Shown here one piece after another: positions 1 to 10,554 of a stretch of 64,000 nucleotides of DNA. A program made the position numbers and the translations under genes. The notes beneath the pieces were generated by a model, which made no database searches, was not told the origin of the DNA, and saw nothing but the letters and a program-made list of their open reading frames with translations. Every line of letters starts with the position of its first letter. Position 1 is the first letter of the stretch. The stretch comes from Silene conica (lineage: Eukaryota > Streptophyta > Magnoliopsida > Caryophyllales > Caryophyllaceae). The DNA lies in NCBI GenBank assembly GCA_029255685.2, contig CM055320.2, forward strand, positions 42,467,410 to 42,531,409, written 5' to 3'.

Positions 1-160
1 TTGTTCCATTGGCGGCGGCGACCAAGATTTTCTTTGGTCCGGTTTGAACGATCTTCCAACATTCCCAATCACATCCCTTGATGTAATGAGTCATCATATT
101 CTTCCATAGACAATAGTTCTTGCCATCGAAGATAGGGCACTTGAGATGCTTGGAATCCAT
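1..160 (-). CDS. Copia-2 gag, N-terminal fragment (runs off the window)
   Basis: The reverse strand opens with ATG at 158-160 and stays open to base 1, about 53 codons. The protein starts MDSKHLKCPIFDGKNYCLWK. The FDGKNY..W..MM.HYI pattern is typical of the N-terminal region of plant Ty1/copia Gag, which forms the cytoplasmic virus-like particle. The start lies about 70 bases inside an initiator-Met primer-binding site (233-245), as expected for the first ORF of a copia element. The rest of gag and pol lies to the left of the window. Whether the whole gene is intact cannot be told; this stretch shows no stop. Confidence 0.75.
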   Translation of the reverse strand, partial: MDSKHLKCPIFDGKNYCLWKNMMTHYIKGCDWECWKIVQTGPKKILVAAANGT

Positions 161-232
161 TGTTGATAGAGTATATAATATGGAATCAATAGAAGGATCA
201 AAACTCACGCGGCTAGGCGATCAAGAGCACGA

Positions 233-245
233 GGCTCTGATACCA
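233..245 (-). other. Copia-2 primer-binding site
   Basis: On the minus strand this reads tggtatcagagcc, complementary to the 3' end of plant initiator-Met tRNA, which primes minus-strand DNA synthesis in most plant copia elements. It lies two bases from the LTR edge at 248. Confidence 0.85.
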
Positions 246-1467
246 ATTGAAGAGTCTATTGATATAATATACTCAAGAAGGGGGGGTTGAATTGATTATG
301 CCTTCTTTTCAAAAGTCTTCTTCGATGTGTGTATGGTTGTGTGATGATCGTCGAGTAGAACAAATAATGAAGAAAGACACAATATTTTTGAAGTGGTTCA
401 GTCTCACACCTTGAGACCTACGTCCACTATTCTCGATTAATAAAATTAGTACCAACTCTGAATTACAATTTTATCAACCCTACTCGTGCAACTTTGATGT
501 TAGTCGCAACTCTATCTAGATACCGTTAAATATCTAGCTATGACAAATACCGTTAAATACTTGCCTTACAATGAGTACCGCTAAATACTCGATGTATCTT
601 ATGTTAATAAGATAAAGTCTTCGATGTTTCTTGATGTCACAATCTTGAATGAAATAAGATCAATGCTTGAACACTTGAATCTTGAATCGGATATGACAAT
701 GATAAGCTTGAATCTTGAAGAATACGATCGACGGTTTCTCTCTCTCTCGGTTTTCGTGAATATGTGTATGTGTATATCGTGTAGATTAATGTGTCATAGG
801 TAGTCTATTTATATAGAATATATATCTAGGTAATTCAAACCCTAGATGATTTAGGAATATTACTTAAACTAGAATACTTGTCTTTTAGTAATACTACCAT
901 AAATCTAATCTTAATATATTTTGGAAAGATTTAATAATATACTATAAGTATTATATAAGGAATCAATTTTCTAATTCATATTTAGGAAAGATCTTTATAT
1001 AATAAACAAATAGTAACCTTATTAAAACAACTTCCTAAACCATGTCAAGGATAATAAATTATATTATCACAATATAATCTAGTTTGTTTAAGACATTAAA
1101 TAAATTTACTTAAATTAATCCCAAACGACTTATGGAACGTGCCATAAAACACGTTTTCCAAAACCGTTATCAAACCACATTTAGATTATATTTTCTTGAC
1201 AATTATGGTTATATAAAAATACTTAGTTTGTTAGAAATAAATAATTAACTCATAAGAAAATTATTTATTCCTTTTTAAACAAAAGATATTTTATATTAAC
1301 TTATTAAGATTGATAATTCCATAAATAGAATACTAATTAAAACATTAATTCTTTACGATGAGAAACGATACACGTTTCAACTAACACAAATATATCAATC
1401 ATTTCTTCATAATATAGAGTTATAGCTACGAGCTATAACTTGAATCAATCTCGTACTAAAGCTATAG

Positions 1468-2036
1468 TTTTTTTTTGGTGTAAATGTGAGTTGTATATAT
1501 ATCAATCTGAAAAATTACATAGAAAGTGGAGCAAAAACTATGTTACTAGGCAAGGCCTAGTAAGCATTACATCATAATGTGATCAATTATACTATGGTCT
1601 GCTGGGCAATATAAATGAGTCATAGACGTCTGCACTCTCAGTTTCACCACCCCTTGGATTTCTTGCACTAGTGCTTCAGGTCTCATTAGCACATGCTCCA
1701 GTCTGGCCTTATTTCGTTTCATCCAAATTGTATGACAGTACACAGTAAAGATGAGGGCCTCAATCCATCTATCCCTCTTATCCCGACAATTCCATTGCAC
1801 ATCAGGGAATTGGGGCAGAACACTTCCACTCCAGTCTTGCAGCCTGTGTTTTATTATGGAGCTGTATGCACATTCCTGCATTAGGTGAGCCACTGTCTCA
1901 GTGGCATTATTACACAAACAGCAGGTGTCTTCGTCACTGCAGCCAAATTGAAAAAGCTTTTCCCGAGTGTTTGCTCCATCTTGGCAAAATATCCAGGTGA
2001 TCATGGAATGCTTGGGAATGTTCCATTTACTCCATT
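1468..2036 (-). mobile_element. LINE-1: 5'-truncated LINE tail with TSD
   Basis: A 14-bp target-site duplication, tactaaagctatag, is present at 1454-1467 and 2037-2050. A T-run starts at 1468 (the poly-A tail of a minus-strand insertion). The body encodes the C-terminal zinc-binding region of a LINE reverse transcriptase. A heavily 5'-truncated copy with an A-tail and a TSD of this size is the usual product of target-primed reverse transcription. It lies in the copia-2 LTR. Confidence 0.85.
1567..2004 (-). pseudogene. LINE reverse transcriptase C-terminal zinc-binding (zf-RVT) fragment
   Basis: 145 codons from the first Met; the frame is also open upstream toward the truncation point. CSDEDTCCLCNNATETVAHL..EC matches the zf-RVT domain at the C-terminus of plant L1-type ORF2 (C-x2-C ... 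H ... C), followed by the tryptophan-rich W..KRNKARLEH segment. The upstream endonuclease and RT catalytic domains are missing because the insertion is truncated, so it cannot act alone. It resembles the fragment at 46308-46694. Confidence 0.8.
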
Positions 2037-3718
2037 TACTAAAGCTATAGTTGATAAGTATAACTTTAGTTCATTAGGCGCGCTTGTGATCTTCTATCAA
2101 TCTTCGACTTAGTCAATTCATTGACTAACATTGTAACATCCCGTATTTTTATAAAAGTAATTTTAATAAATTAAAAGTAGTTTTCGGAATTTAATAGTAT
2201 TTTAATTATAATTCGTAAGTTTTATTTTAAGAAATATCGTTAACTTCCGTCTTAAGTTGTTTAATTTAAGATTTCACGTTTACATGGTAAATCCCGTTTT
2301 AAGTTTTTCCGCTCCTTGCATTTTACAAACCCGACTCAAGTCAATATAAGGACACCCTCCTACCTCCTTCCACGTTACTTCCTCCTTCTCAAAAATAAGA
2401 TACAGTAACAATTGTTTCTCCATTTTTACTCTTTTCATCTTCACAAAATCATCATCCATTTACTCATTTTAACTCCGATTGAGACAAGGTTTTCACCTAC
2501 GCTTTCCTCTCTTCATTCCCGTTCTTTCTATCTCTTTCAATTTCCGTTTCGTCAAAGTTGATTTCGAGGCTGTTTTGAGGTTCACTCGAAATTAGCCTCC
2601 AATAACCCGTTTTTGTTGTTTGTAGGTGTCGACTTGGACGACCCGGATAAGGACTCGTATATTGTTCAAGATTAGAAGTGAAGAATCGCTCTTTAAGGTG
2701 ACGATAATGAGAAAACTCGGCCTTTGTCTTAAATTAATTGGACATGCGATTCTCTTGTTGATTATGTGAATTAAATGTGGGTTTTGTGTTTAATGAGTTG
2801 TGAGTAGTTTATATTTTGAAAGATTTTGTGTGAAACATGATAAGAGTGCTTAAATTCTGTTTTAAGTTGATAAAAATAATGGTTTCTTTTGATGTTGGGG
2901 TTGAATTTTGGTACCACGTACCTGCTAATGTTGCTGTTGTAATTGTTTTCTCTCGCTACTGCTACTGGTCTACCATGGTTGCTGCCTTTCTGTTGTTTAA
3001 TTAACATTTCGTAGCTGCTGCCTATTATAGTCGCTATAGTCGCTGGTTTATTGCATATTACTATTGTCATCCAGCCACTGTTAAATTGTGGTTTGGCTAC
3101 TATTTTGATGTTGTACGCTACTCTCTATTCTGTTCGCCATTACCGCTGCTCTATAGCCTTAAACGCGGCTGCTACTCCGTATTTTCAATTAAGAATTGGT
3201 TTTACAGCTGATTTCCTTGCTTAATGATATTGCTATTGCGTGTGTCGTCTGCTCCTATGGCTGTCTTTTTATTGCTGTCATTCGCGCGTCTGGGCTTGTG
3301 TTAACTTGTTGTTTGGCTCGTGCAAAGTTGTTGCTGTTTTTACTAATGTCAAAAGTTGCTGCTGGTATTACTAATGTCATTGCATATTAGTAATATTATT
3401 ATTATTTTATTATTATTTTACGTACGTGCTTGTTAGCCTGCTTGAATTAATTAGTTTACGTACGTTCTTGCTAGCTTGTTTACGTTTAAATATAATACGT
3501 TAAAAATCGTTACAAATTAGTAATGGGTTACGGTTTTATTTTAAGAAGCATGTCTAAATGATTAATTAGTTAATCGGTTTCCCGAATAATTAAAATACGA
3601 CTTGTTATTTTATTTTCTCACATGTTAATTTTATATAGAAAATATGAGGATATAATATGAAATGTTATATTAGTTTTTGTTATTCTTTTTCCTTATGTTT
3701 CGTATGCTTGTTTGAAGT

Positions 3719-3795
3719 CCCAAGAAATTGGGCGGCGCTTATGTCGGGTTCGGTAATGGATTTGAGGATGAAAGACCCCCAGGCCGGGCAACCGG
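3719..3795 (+). other. Gypsy-A left structured motif: two GNRA-type hairpins
   Basis: Bases 3719-3732 read cccaa-gaaa-ttggg, a five-pair stem with a GNRA-type loop. Bases 3784-3795 read ccgg-gcaa-ccgg, another GNRA loop. The second lies in the conserved block gaaagaccccc...ggctctc found twice per LTR in gypsy-A and gypsy-B. Stem formation in RNA is inferred from complementarity only. Confidence 0.5.
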
Positions 3796-4272
3796 AAGGG
3801 AAACCGGCTCTCGCCTCAAATTAGTTCCCGAAGTCGGCTAAGTGTTACATGGATGTTTAGATAAGATAAGATATATACGAAATGATTGTCATGCGAGTTT
3901 GAGTTGTTGTACATCTTTGAGATGACATTTTGTGATTTGTGTAAACCTGCTGTGCGCTGCTATAGTACTCGAGTTCTCACTTGACTGCATTGTGTAGCTG
4001 GTTGGCCGTAGTGGCTTGGTCCTCACGGTCGGGTCTTAGATTGTCTGCCCGCCTTCGGGCATATCTCGTTCCTAGCTAGTTCGGGTCTTGGGGATGCCTT
4101 GTGCACTTGTTGAATCGGAGATCGTAATTCGTTTGCGCTCCGAGAATCTGGCCAGGTTTAGACTAGGACAGTCATTTGATGTCGTCCTACCAGAGTGTTG
4201 TATAGTCTGAGATTGGGGATATCGTGGTATATAGATGAGTCGATTGTCGGCATGCTCATAGTAGTAAGAGTC

Positions 4273-4531
4273 GAGTCACTTGGATGACCTATCTCTTGTT
4301 TGTAGAGTCACTTGGATGACCTATTTGTTGTAGGAGTCGAGTCACTTGGATGACCTATCTCTTGTTTGTAGAGTCACTTGGATGACCTATCTCTTGTTTG
4401 TAGAGTCACTTGGATGACCTATTTGTTGTAGGAGTCGAGTCACATAGATGACCTATCTCTTGTTTGTAGAGTCACTTGGCTGACCTATAGTTGTTGGAGT
4501 CGAGTCACTAGGTGACCTATCTCTTGTTGAT
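4273..4531 (+). repeat. Gypsy-A tandem array, about 33-bp units
   Basis: Eight units built on gagtcacttggatgacctat, alternating with ctcttgtttgta or ttgttgtaggagtc spacers. Each core has self-complementary ends (gtca...tgac); the last reads gtcac-tag-gtgac. The array occupies the same LTR position as the hairpin array of gypsy-B, between the two GNRA blocks, although the unit sequence differs. Confidence 0.7.
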
Positions 4532-5535
4532 ATAATTGGATGTTGAGTATGCCTTAGATGTATTTGTGAATGTATGTGTAACATCCCGTATTTTCGTAAA
4601 ATCTAATTTAAGCGTTTTAAATTATTTTAAGTAATAAGATAATAATTTAGTAATTTATTTCGAAAGACTTTAATTTAATAAGTAAGATCCGTCTTAAGAA
4701 CCTCCAGTCCTTAAGACGAATACAACTTGGCATTGTTTAAAGGCCCGACTTAAATAACCGCTTCTAAAATCCGTAACCGTTTAAGCAAGACGGAAAGGAC
4801 ACCTTATTGTACTCTACATATTAATATGTCGACATCCTTCATCCTCAACATTTCATTTTTCACAGTAAACTTCATTTCTCCTAAAACCTCCATAAACCTC
4901 TCCTTCTTTTGTGAAGTTCTCCTTCATCCGTTCTTCAAATCGCAAAAGTAAGTACGTTTTCGGAATCCTCGTTCGATTTCCTATTCATCCATCACTTTCG
5001 TTTCCCATTTCGTCGACCTTGAAAAACGGGCTGTTTTCTCTTAAATCCGTTTTAAGTGCTTAAAATCCGTTTCTATGCTTGTAGGTGTTGGCTTAGAGGA
5101 TCCAGAGACCGATAGCTACGTTGTTGAAGACGATCTTTAGCCGGATAAGCTTGAGAGGTGACGATAATGAGATAACTCGGCCTTTATGTGTATATTAGCA
5201 TGTTTGTTGTGATTCTTGTGTTGATTTCCGTTTTTTTTGATTTACATTGATTAAAGGACTTAGTAATATGTTTAGGGTTTTTGCTATGTGAAGATTTCAT
5301 GCTTTTAAGTGTTGTTATATGTTCGTAAGCATATTTGCAGTTTTTCTCATTTTGCGACGGATACTCATGGAATTCATTTGAGGATTGTTATGGGAATTAA
5401 TTGCTGGTAGATAAGTCGTATTTGATGATTAGGAATGTTGGGGATACATCATATGTAACAATATTGAAGTGGTAGATCGAATTGTGGTAATTTCTTATGG
5501 TCTGAAAATCACGTTTTTTGTGCACAGGCTCTCTG

Positions 5536-5912
5536 AGCCGGTCGACCAACCGGCCGCCGGTCGACCGGCTGAGAGCGCGTCTTTGTGTTTTTCGAAATTT
5601 TTGAGAAAAAGGCTTTGAACTGCCAGCCGGCCGACCGGCTGCCTGCCGACCGGCTGGTAGTCCCTTTGTGTCGTGTTTGTCTTGCGTAAACCATAGATAG
5701 ATGGGAGCCCAGCCGGCAGACCGGCCGCCTGCCAGCCGGCTGGGAGTGCATATGGGGATGGATACGAATTTTAGTAAAGGCTAGGGAATGGGGTTCCCAG
5801 CCGGCCGACCGGCTGGGAGTCCTTTGTGGTGTTTCTCGCTTTTGGGAAAAGAAGTGTGGGCTGAGGGATCACCAGCCGGCCGACCGGCTGCCTGCCGACC
5901 GGCTGGGGACCC
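5536..5912 (+). repeat. CpG-rich palindrome cluster in gypsy-B 5' LTR
   Basis: Five blocks (5536-5570, 5627-5662, 5706-5747, 5798-5816, 5872-5909) are built from agccggcc, gaccggct and gtcgacc, with a perfect 14-bp palindrome gccggtcgaccggc at 5556-5569. Spacers between blocks are ordinary AT-rich LTR sequence. The matching 3' LTR cluster is 20473-20840, with different copy numbers in two blocks. Confidence 0.8.
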
Positions 5913-6077
5913 CTGTAGGCTATTTTGAGTTTTTGAAATTTAATCGTAACTTTCAAATGGTTGATCGGTTTTGACTGAAACTCGTTTTGTATACCTTTGA
6001 CATGTATTTGAGGTCCCCGGAGGATGGGCAATACCATATTGGGTTCGGGAATGGAGTGAGGATAGAGACCCCCCCGG

Positions 6078-6108
6078 CCGGGCAACCGGAAGGGAGACCG
6101 GCTCTCCC
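6078..6108 (+). other. Gypsy-B 5' LTR, first GNRA block
   Basis: ccgg-gcaa-ccgg at 6078-6089 followed by gggaga...tctccc at 6092-6108, two adjacent self-complementary stems. The same block is at 21010-21040 in the 3' LTR and, in variant form, at 3784 and 22535 in gypsy-A. Confidence 0.5.
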
Positions 6109-6204
6109 TCAACTTAGTTCCCGGGATCAATTAAGTGTTGATTAGAGGTTAAGAAAAATAGAACTATAGCTTAGTTCATAGACTTGGATGAAATTGTATT
6201 GATG

Positions 6205-6355
6205 CGTATTAAGGTATGCCTTAAGCTGGCCTCTGAGCTTAATACGTGAGTTGTTTGCCATATATGGGGATATGCCTTAAGCTGGCCTCTGAGCCCTATA
6301 TGTGTATGTTTGTCGTGTCTGGGATATGCCTTAAGCTGGCCTCTGAGCCCAGACA
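6205..6355 (+). repeat. Hairpin array, units 1-3 (gypsy-B 5' LTR)
   Basis: Three units share the core atgccttaagctggcctctg; arms differ but pair within each unit: cgtattaag/cttaatacg (6205-6213/6238-6246), catatatggg/ccctatatg with one bulged base (6259-6268/6294-6302), tgtctggg/cccagaca (6316-6323/6348-6355). Copia-1 inserted in the right arm of unit 3 (its TSD is 6352-6356); the array resumes at 14938. Confidence 0.75.
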
Positions 6356-6356
6356 T

Positions 6357-7325
6357 TGCGAGGAATAAAACGTGTATTCGCCCTTTAATTGCAGGATTAT
6401 AATGAAAATTACAGTCGTGAATATCGTCATAAGATTAAAAAGCATAAGAAAAGAAGTACAACCTTTAGTCCTCGCGCAAAAGGCCTAAGAACAGGAATTA
6501 ACACAAATTCCCTCCTATAACTTGCACCCAAGACTTAGAATGAGACGAGGCCGCGTGTGCTAGAAATCCTCTCCAACTGCCTTGCAATATTGGGAGAGCT
6601 ATTGAGTTTTAGATGTGAGATCTGAGGTTTTGGGAGAAGAATGCTCTCAAAAACCTAATTTTTACCTTGAGATTATTTGACAGTGCAACAAGAGTAGTCT
6701 ACATAAAGAGAAGGACTCTCCTTATGTAGCCTCTTGTTTCGGCCGAAATAGGGTTTGGGTAGGAGTGGGCTTTCCACTCTTACCTTATCCCAATGCGTGA
6801 TTCGACCCAATTGCTTAAATATAATTCGCGGGTTTATAATTATAAATCGTAACATGTTATCAGATATTAATACAGTCGATATATTAATAACGGTCTGATA
6901 AAATACGATATTGTATAATTGCCCAAATTAATATAACTGTTAAATATAACCGTTTATATTTAATTTACGGATTAATCTTGTAATCCGTATTAGCTAAAAT
7001 TATTTAATCCGTATTAAATAATAATCTCAACATCTTATTGACTAATTTATTAGTCAATACCTCTGACTAACTGTTTAGTCGTATCCGGCAAAATGTGACT
7101 GTATTTTCATACCTTCACATCTCTCAAACGTGTCCTATAGGTGTGACGTATAGGGACCAGTTGATCACCGCCATCCGTATGACAATAACGTCAAACTTAT
7201 CTAGCAAGCCAACCGTTATTGATAAACGTGGATCAACTGGTAATAATACTGAAGTATGCCCTTGTGATCCTTAAAGAGATTTAATAAGTCATTGTACTTA
7301 ATTGTCAAGGACACTAGCCCCAACA
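6357..7325 (-). repeat. Copia-1 3' LTR (left copy)
   Basis: 969 bp, from tgcgaggaataaaacg to actagccccaaca in plus orientation. It matches 13949-14917 with only a few substitutions noticed by eye (for example g/a at the gtttataattataaat site). LTRs are identical at insertion, so the element is recent. Confidence 0.95.
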
Positions 7326-7423
7326 ATCTCCCACTTGTCCGTACAAGGGTATGTGCAATGACGTTATCACACTACATGTGGAGGACACAAGCTCCAACAA
7401 ACTCCCACTTGTCCGTACAAGTG
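7326..7423 (-). other. Copia-1 polypurine tract, duplicated, each with a hairpin
   Basis: On the minus strand aagtgggagat abuts the LTR at 7325 and would prime plus-strand DNA. Just upstream is cttgt-ccgt-acaag (7334-7347). About 75 bases further inside, a second copy of tract plus LTR-like start occurs with a longer stem, cacttgt-ccgt-acaagtg (7406-7423). This looks like an old tract-LTR junction left inside the element. Confidence 0.65.
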
Positions 7424-8187
7424 TAGGTGCGATAACCGATTCTCATATCCTTTTAAAATTTCTCCCACTCAATGTAAGACAATTTGCAAATCCGCATTCG
7501 CAAAGGTCGTATCTCACAAGCGATCTGAATCAAGAGTGGTTTCCCCGACTAGAGAGTAACTTAACTGATAAAACGAATCCGTATTCGAGCATGGCCATGC
7601 ATTTCAGTTACTACTCCTCGAGTGGCCCTGAGAAATGATAAAATCCTGATAAGGGTTTGGATATTTCCCTCAACTCGAATCCTGCCGATATCGCCCAGCA
7701 TGAAATAACCCAGAAAAAATCCTCTTGGCCCCTGTTACGGTGACCGTGGGAAAGAAACCAAAGTTACCCAAAATCTGTCTTAATCTCAAGAAACAGTTGA
7801 AGGTCAAAAGACTCGACTCTAAGGAACACTATGGAGGTCCTATCCACGACCTGGCACCCAATGTTATAAAACATTTAGGACTCCATAATGCTGTCACGGG
7901 GTGTCCTACGAGATATCCGTATAACTCGCCTTTGTGATTGGTCAGTCAGCCGCGTGACTTATGGCTCGTTGAACCCACCATCAACCAACGTCACAAAATG
8001 ATTACCAGAGTTATCAGCTCAAGTGGGTAATCAAGGACCAAAACGATGTAATGTTAATCAGTTCACTTTTTGGTGTTCAAAATTGGCGTACAATTCCACA
8101 TGAGAAACAAAACATTATATATCATAACAATAAGGTTGAATAGAGTACACGAGAAAATGAATTATTACATGAATTCATAAAAGAGTA
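7326..8187 (-). other. Copia-1 3' untranslated region
   Basis: Between the RNase H stop and the 3' LTR. ORFs of 70-95 codons here show no recognisable domain and no codon pattern that I would call coding. The only notable content is the duplicated polypurine tract. Confidence 0.7.
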
Positions 8188-8751
8188 CTACAACTTAGGA
8201 ACACATCCAATTCCCATGGAATGAATGTGCCCTTCATGCTTATCACGTGGTAATGCTTTTGTGAGAGGATCAGCTATGTTGTCATCCGTAGCGATCTTAT
8301 CAATGAAAATCTCCTTTTGCTCCACGTAATCTCTGATTAGATGAGCTTTCCGTTGTACATGTCTAGCCTTGCTGCTAGACTTATGCTCCTTAGCTTGGAA
8401 GATGGCACCGCTATTGTCACAATAAACGGTGATTGGGTCATTCGAACTAGGTACTACCGAGAGTCCTTGTAAGAATTGACGCATCCATATTGCTTCCTTA
8501 GCTGCTTCCGAGGCGGCATAGTACTCGGACTCAGTCGTAGAATCTGCTGTAACACTCTGTTTAGAACTTTTCCAGCTGACAGCAGCGCCATTAAGAGTAA
8601 AAACGAATCCAGACTGAGATTTCGAGTCATCTCGATCCGTTTGGAAGCTAGCATCTGCGTAACCCGTGGCGCAGAGCGTCGAGTCGCCTCCGTAAGTCAA
8701 TCCCCAATCTTTAGTCCTCCGTAGGTACTTAAGAATGTTTTTCACGGCCAT
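8188..8751 (-). pseudogene. Copia-1 RNase H domain and pol C-terminus
   Basis: 187 codons in the same frame as the upstream RT ORF and separated from it by one in-frame TAG just before its first Met (a Trp codon is expected there from related elements). The copia RNase H landmarks are visible: GYADASFQ (catalytic Asp), SWKSSKQ, TESEYYAASEA (catalytic Glu), YCDNSGAIFQAK (catalytic Asp), KARHVQRK and a C-terminal ADPLTKALPRDK. The domain removes RNA from the RNA/DNA hybrid during reverse transcription. It looks intact; only the stop separates it from RT. Confidence 0.9.
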
Positions 8752-10545
8752 CTAGTGTGGTTCACCTGGATGAGCTTGGAATCGACTAGTCATACTCAAT
8801 GCATATGCAAGGTCTGGACGTGTGCATATCATGGCATACATGATCGATCCTATTGCCGAAGCATAAGGAATCCGACTCATGCGCTCTTTCTCTTCCACTG
8901 ACTTAGCTTCTTGAGTCTTGCTCAAGTGAAGCCCAGGAGTCATAGGAAGGAACCCCTTCTTGGAGTTCGTCATGCTGAATCTCTCCAGAATCTTCTCTAT
9001 ATAAGACTCCTGACTGAGAGACAACATCCGTCGTGATCTATCCCTGTAGATACGGATGCCCAAAATTCTTTGTGCCTCTCCCAGATCTTTCATCTGGAAA
9101 TGGTTTTTCAACCATGCTTTAACCGAAGATAAGAGAGGTATGTCATTCCCAATCAAGAGTATGTCGTCGACATACAGTACTAGGAATACAATCTTGCTCC
9201 CACTCGACTTGATATAGAGACATGGTTCCTCGACTGATCGAAAGAACCCATTCTCTTTTATCACTTGGTCGAAGCGATGATTCCAACTCCGCGATGCTTG
9301 CTTAAGTCCATAGATGGAACGCTTAAGCTTGCAAACTTTCTTAGGATGTGCTGGATCGATAAAACCCTCGGGTTGTACCATGTACAACTCTTCCTCCAAA
9401 TAACCGTTTAAGAAGGCGGTTTTAACGTCCATTTGCCATATTTCATAATCATGAAATGCGGCGATCGCTAAGATAATCCGAATGGAACGTAGCATGGCTA
9501 CGGGTGCAAAGATCTCATCATAGTGCAAGCCTGGCACTTGAGTGAAACCTTTAGCAACTAGTCTAGCCTTGTGGATATCTTGTTGTCCTTCCACGGCATG
9601 CTTTATCTTGTAAAGCCATTTGCATTGAAGGGGACGTACCTTTGCAGGTAGGTCCACAAGATCCCACACGTTCTTCTCATACATGGAGTCCATCTCGGAT
9701 TGCATGGCTTCTAGCCATAGCTTTGAGTCAGAACTAGTCATGGCACCTTTATAGGTTTTGGGTTCATTACCCTCTAGGAGTAAGACGTCATCTGTATCAT
9801 GTTCCTCGACCATACCAATGTATCTGTCCGGTGGAATAGAGACTCTTCCCGACCTCCTAGGTTCCTCAGGGATATCTACCGCAGCCTCGGTTGAAGGAAC
9901 TGTTTCCTCCAATGGTTGCTCGGCAGTTGGTTCTTGAACCTCCGATAACTCGAAGGTTCTATTACTCGACTTGTTCTCGAGAAATTCCTTCTCTAAGAAC
10001 GTCGCACTAGCCGCAACAAAAACACGTTGTTCGGTAGGCGAGTAGAAGTAATGACCAAAAGTTCCCTTTGGATAACCTATAAAGTATGTCTTGACCGATC
10101 GCGGGCCGAGCTTATCCTCGTGTCTCCACTTGACATAAGCCTCGCAGCCCCAAACCCGAGTAAAGGACAAGTTGGGGACCGTTCCCTTCCATAATTCGTA
10201 TGGAGTCTTGTCAACAGCTTTAGACGGACTTCGGTTAAGAATTAGAGCGGCCGACAAAAGAGCATAGCCCCATAATGAATCAGGCACAACGGTGTGACTC
10301 ATCATGGATCGAACCATATCGAGTAGAGTTCGATTTCTCCGTTCGGACACACCATTTAATTGTGGTGTTCCAGGTGGAGTCAACTGTAGCACGATCCCAC
10401 AGTCTTTAAGGTGTTGATCAAACTCATGTGAAAGATACTCACCACCACGATCTGAACGTAGTGCTTTAATCTTTCTACCCAGCTGGTTCTGTACCCGATT
10501 CTGGTATTCTTTGAACTTGTCAAAGGATTCACTTTTGTGCTTCAT
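8752..10545 (-). pseudogene. Copia-1 integrase C-terminal half and reverse transcriptase
   Basis: 597 codons. Residues 31-70 hold the second and third integrase catalytic positions (SDRGGEY and LNGVSERRNRT). A linker with an RRSGR motif follows near 230. RT runs from about 300 to 560, with KARLVAKGFTQ, the catalytic Asp in QMDVKTAFLNG (about 373), KRSIYGLKQ, and the YVDD active site (about 458-461). RT copies the element RNA in the virus-like particle; integrase inserts the cDNA. The ORF is in the same frame as its upstream neighbour, separated by one TAA about 10 bases before its Met, and ends at a TAG before RNase H. All catalytic motifs seen are intact. Confidence 0.93.
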
Positions 10546-10554
10546 TAAATAGAC

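Noticed and set aside
233..245. Met-tRNA-like matches at primer sites (also 13934, 16074, 39399)
   Set aside because: Only the 12-13 bases complementary to the tRNA 3' end are present; these are primer-binding sites, not tRNA genes.
5509..6130. Gly-Arg-Pro-rich ORFs on the minus strand of the gypsy-B LTR (also 20334-21062)
   Set aside because: They only translate the palindrome clusters; the two LTR copies differ by frame-changing indels in these blocks.
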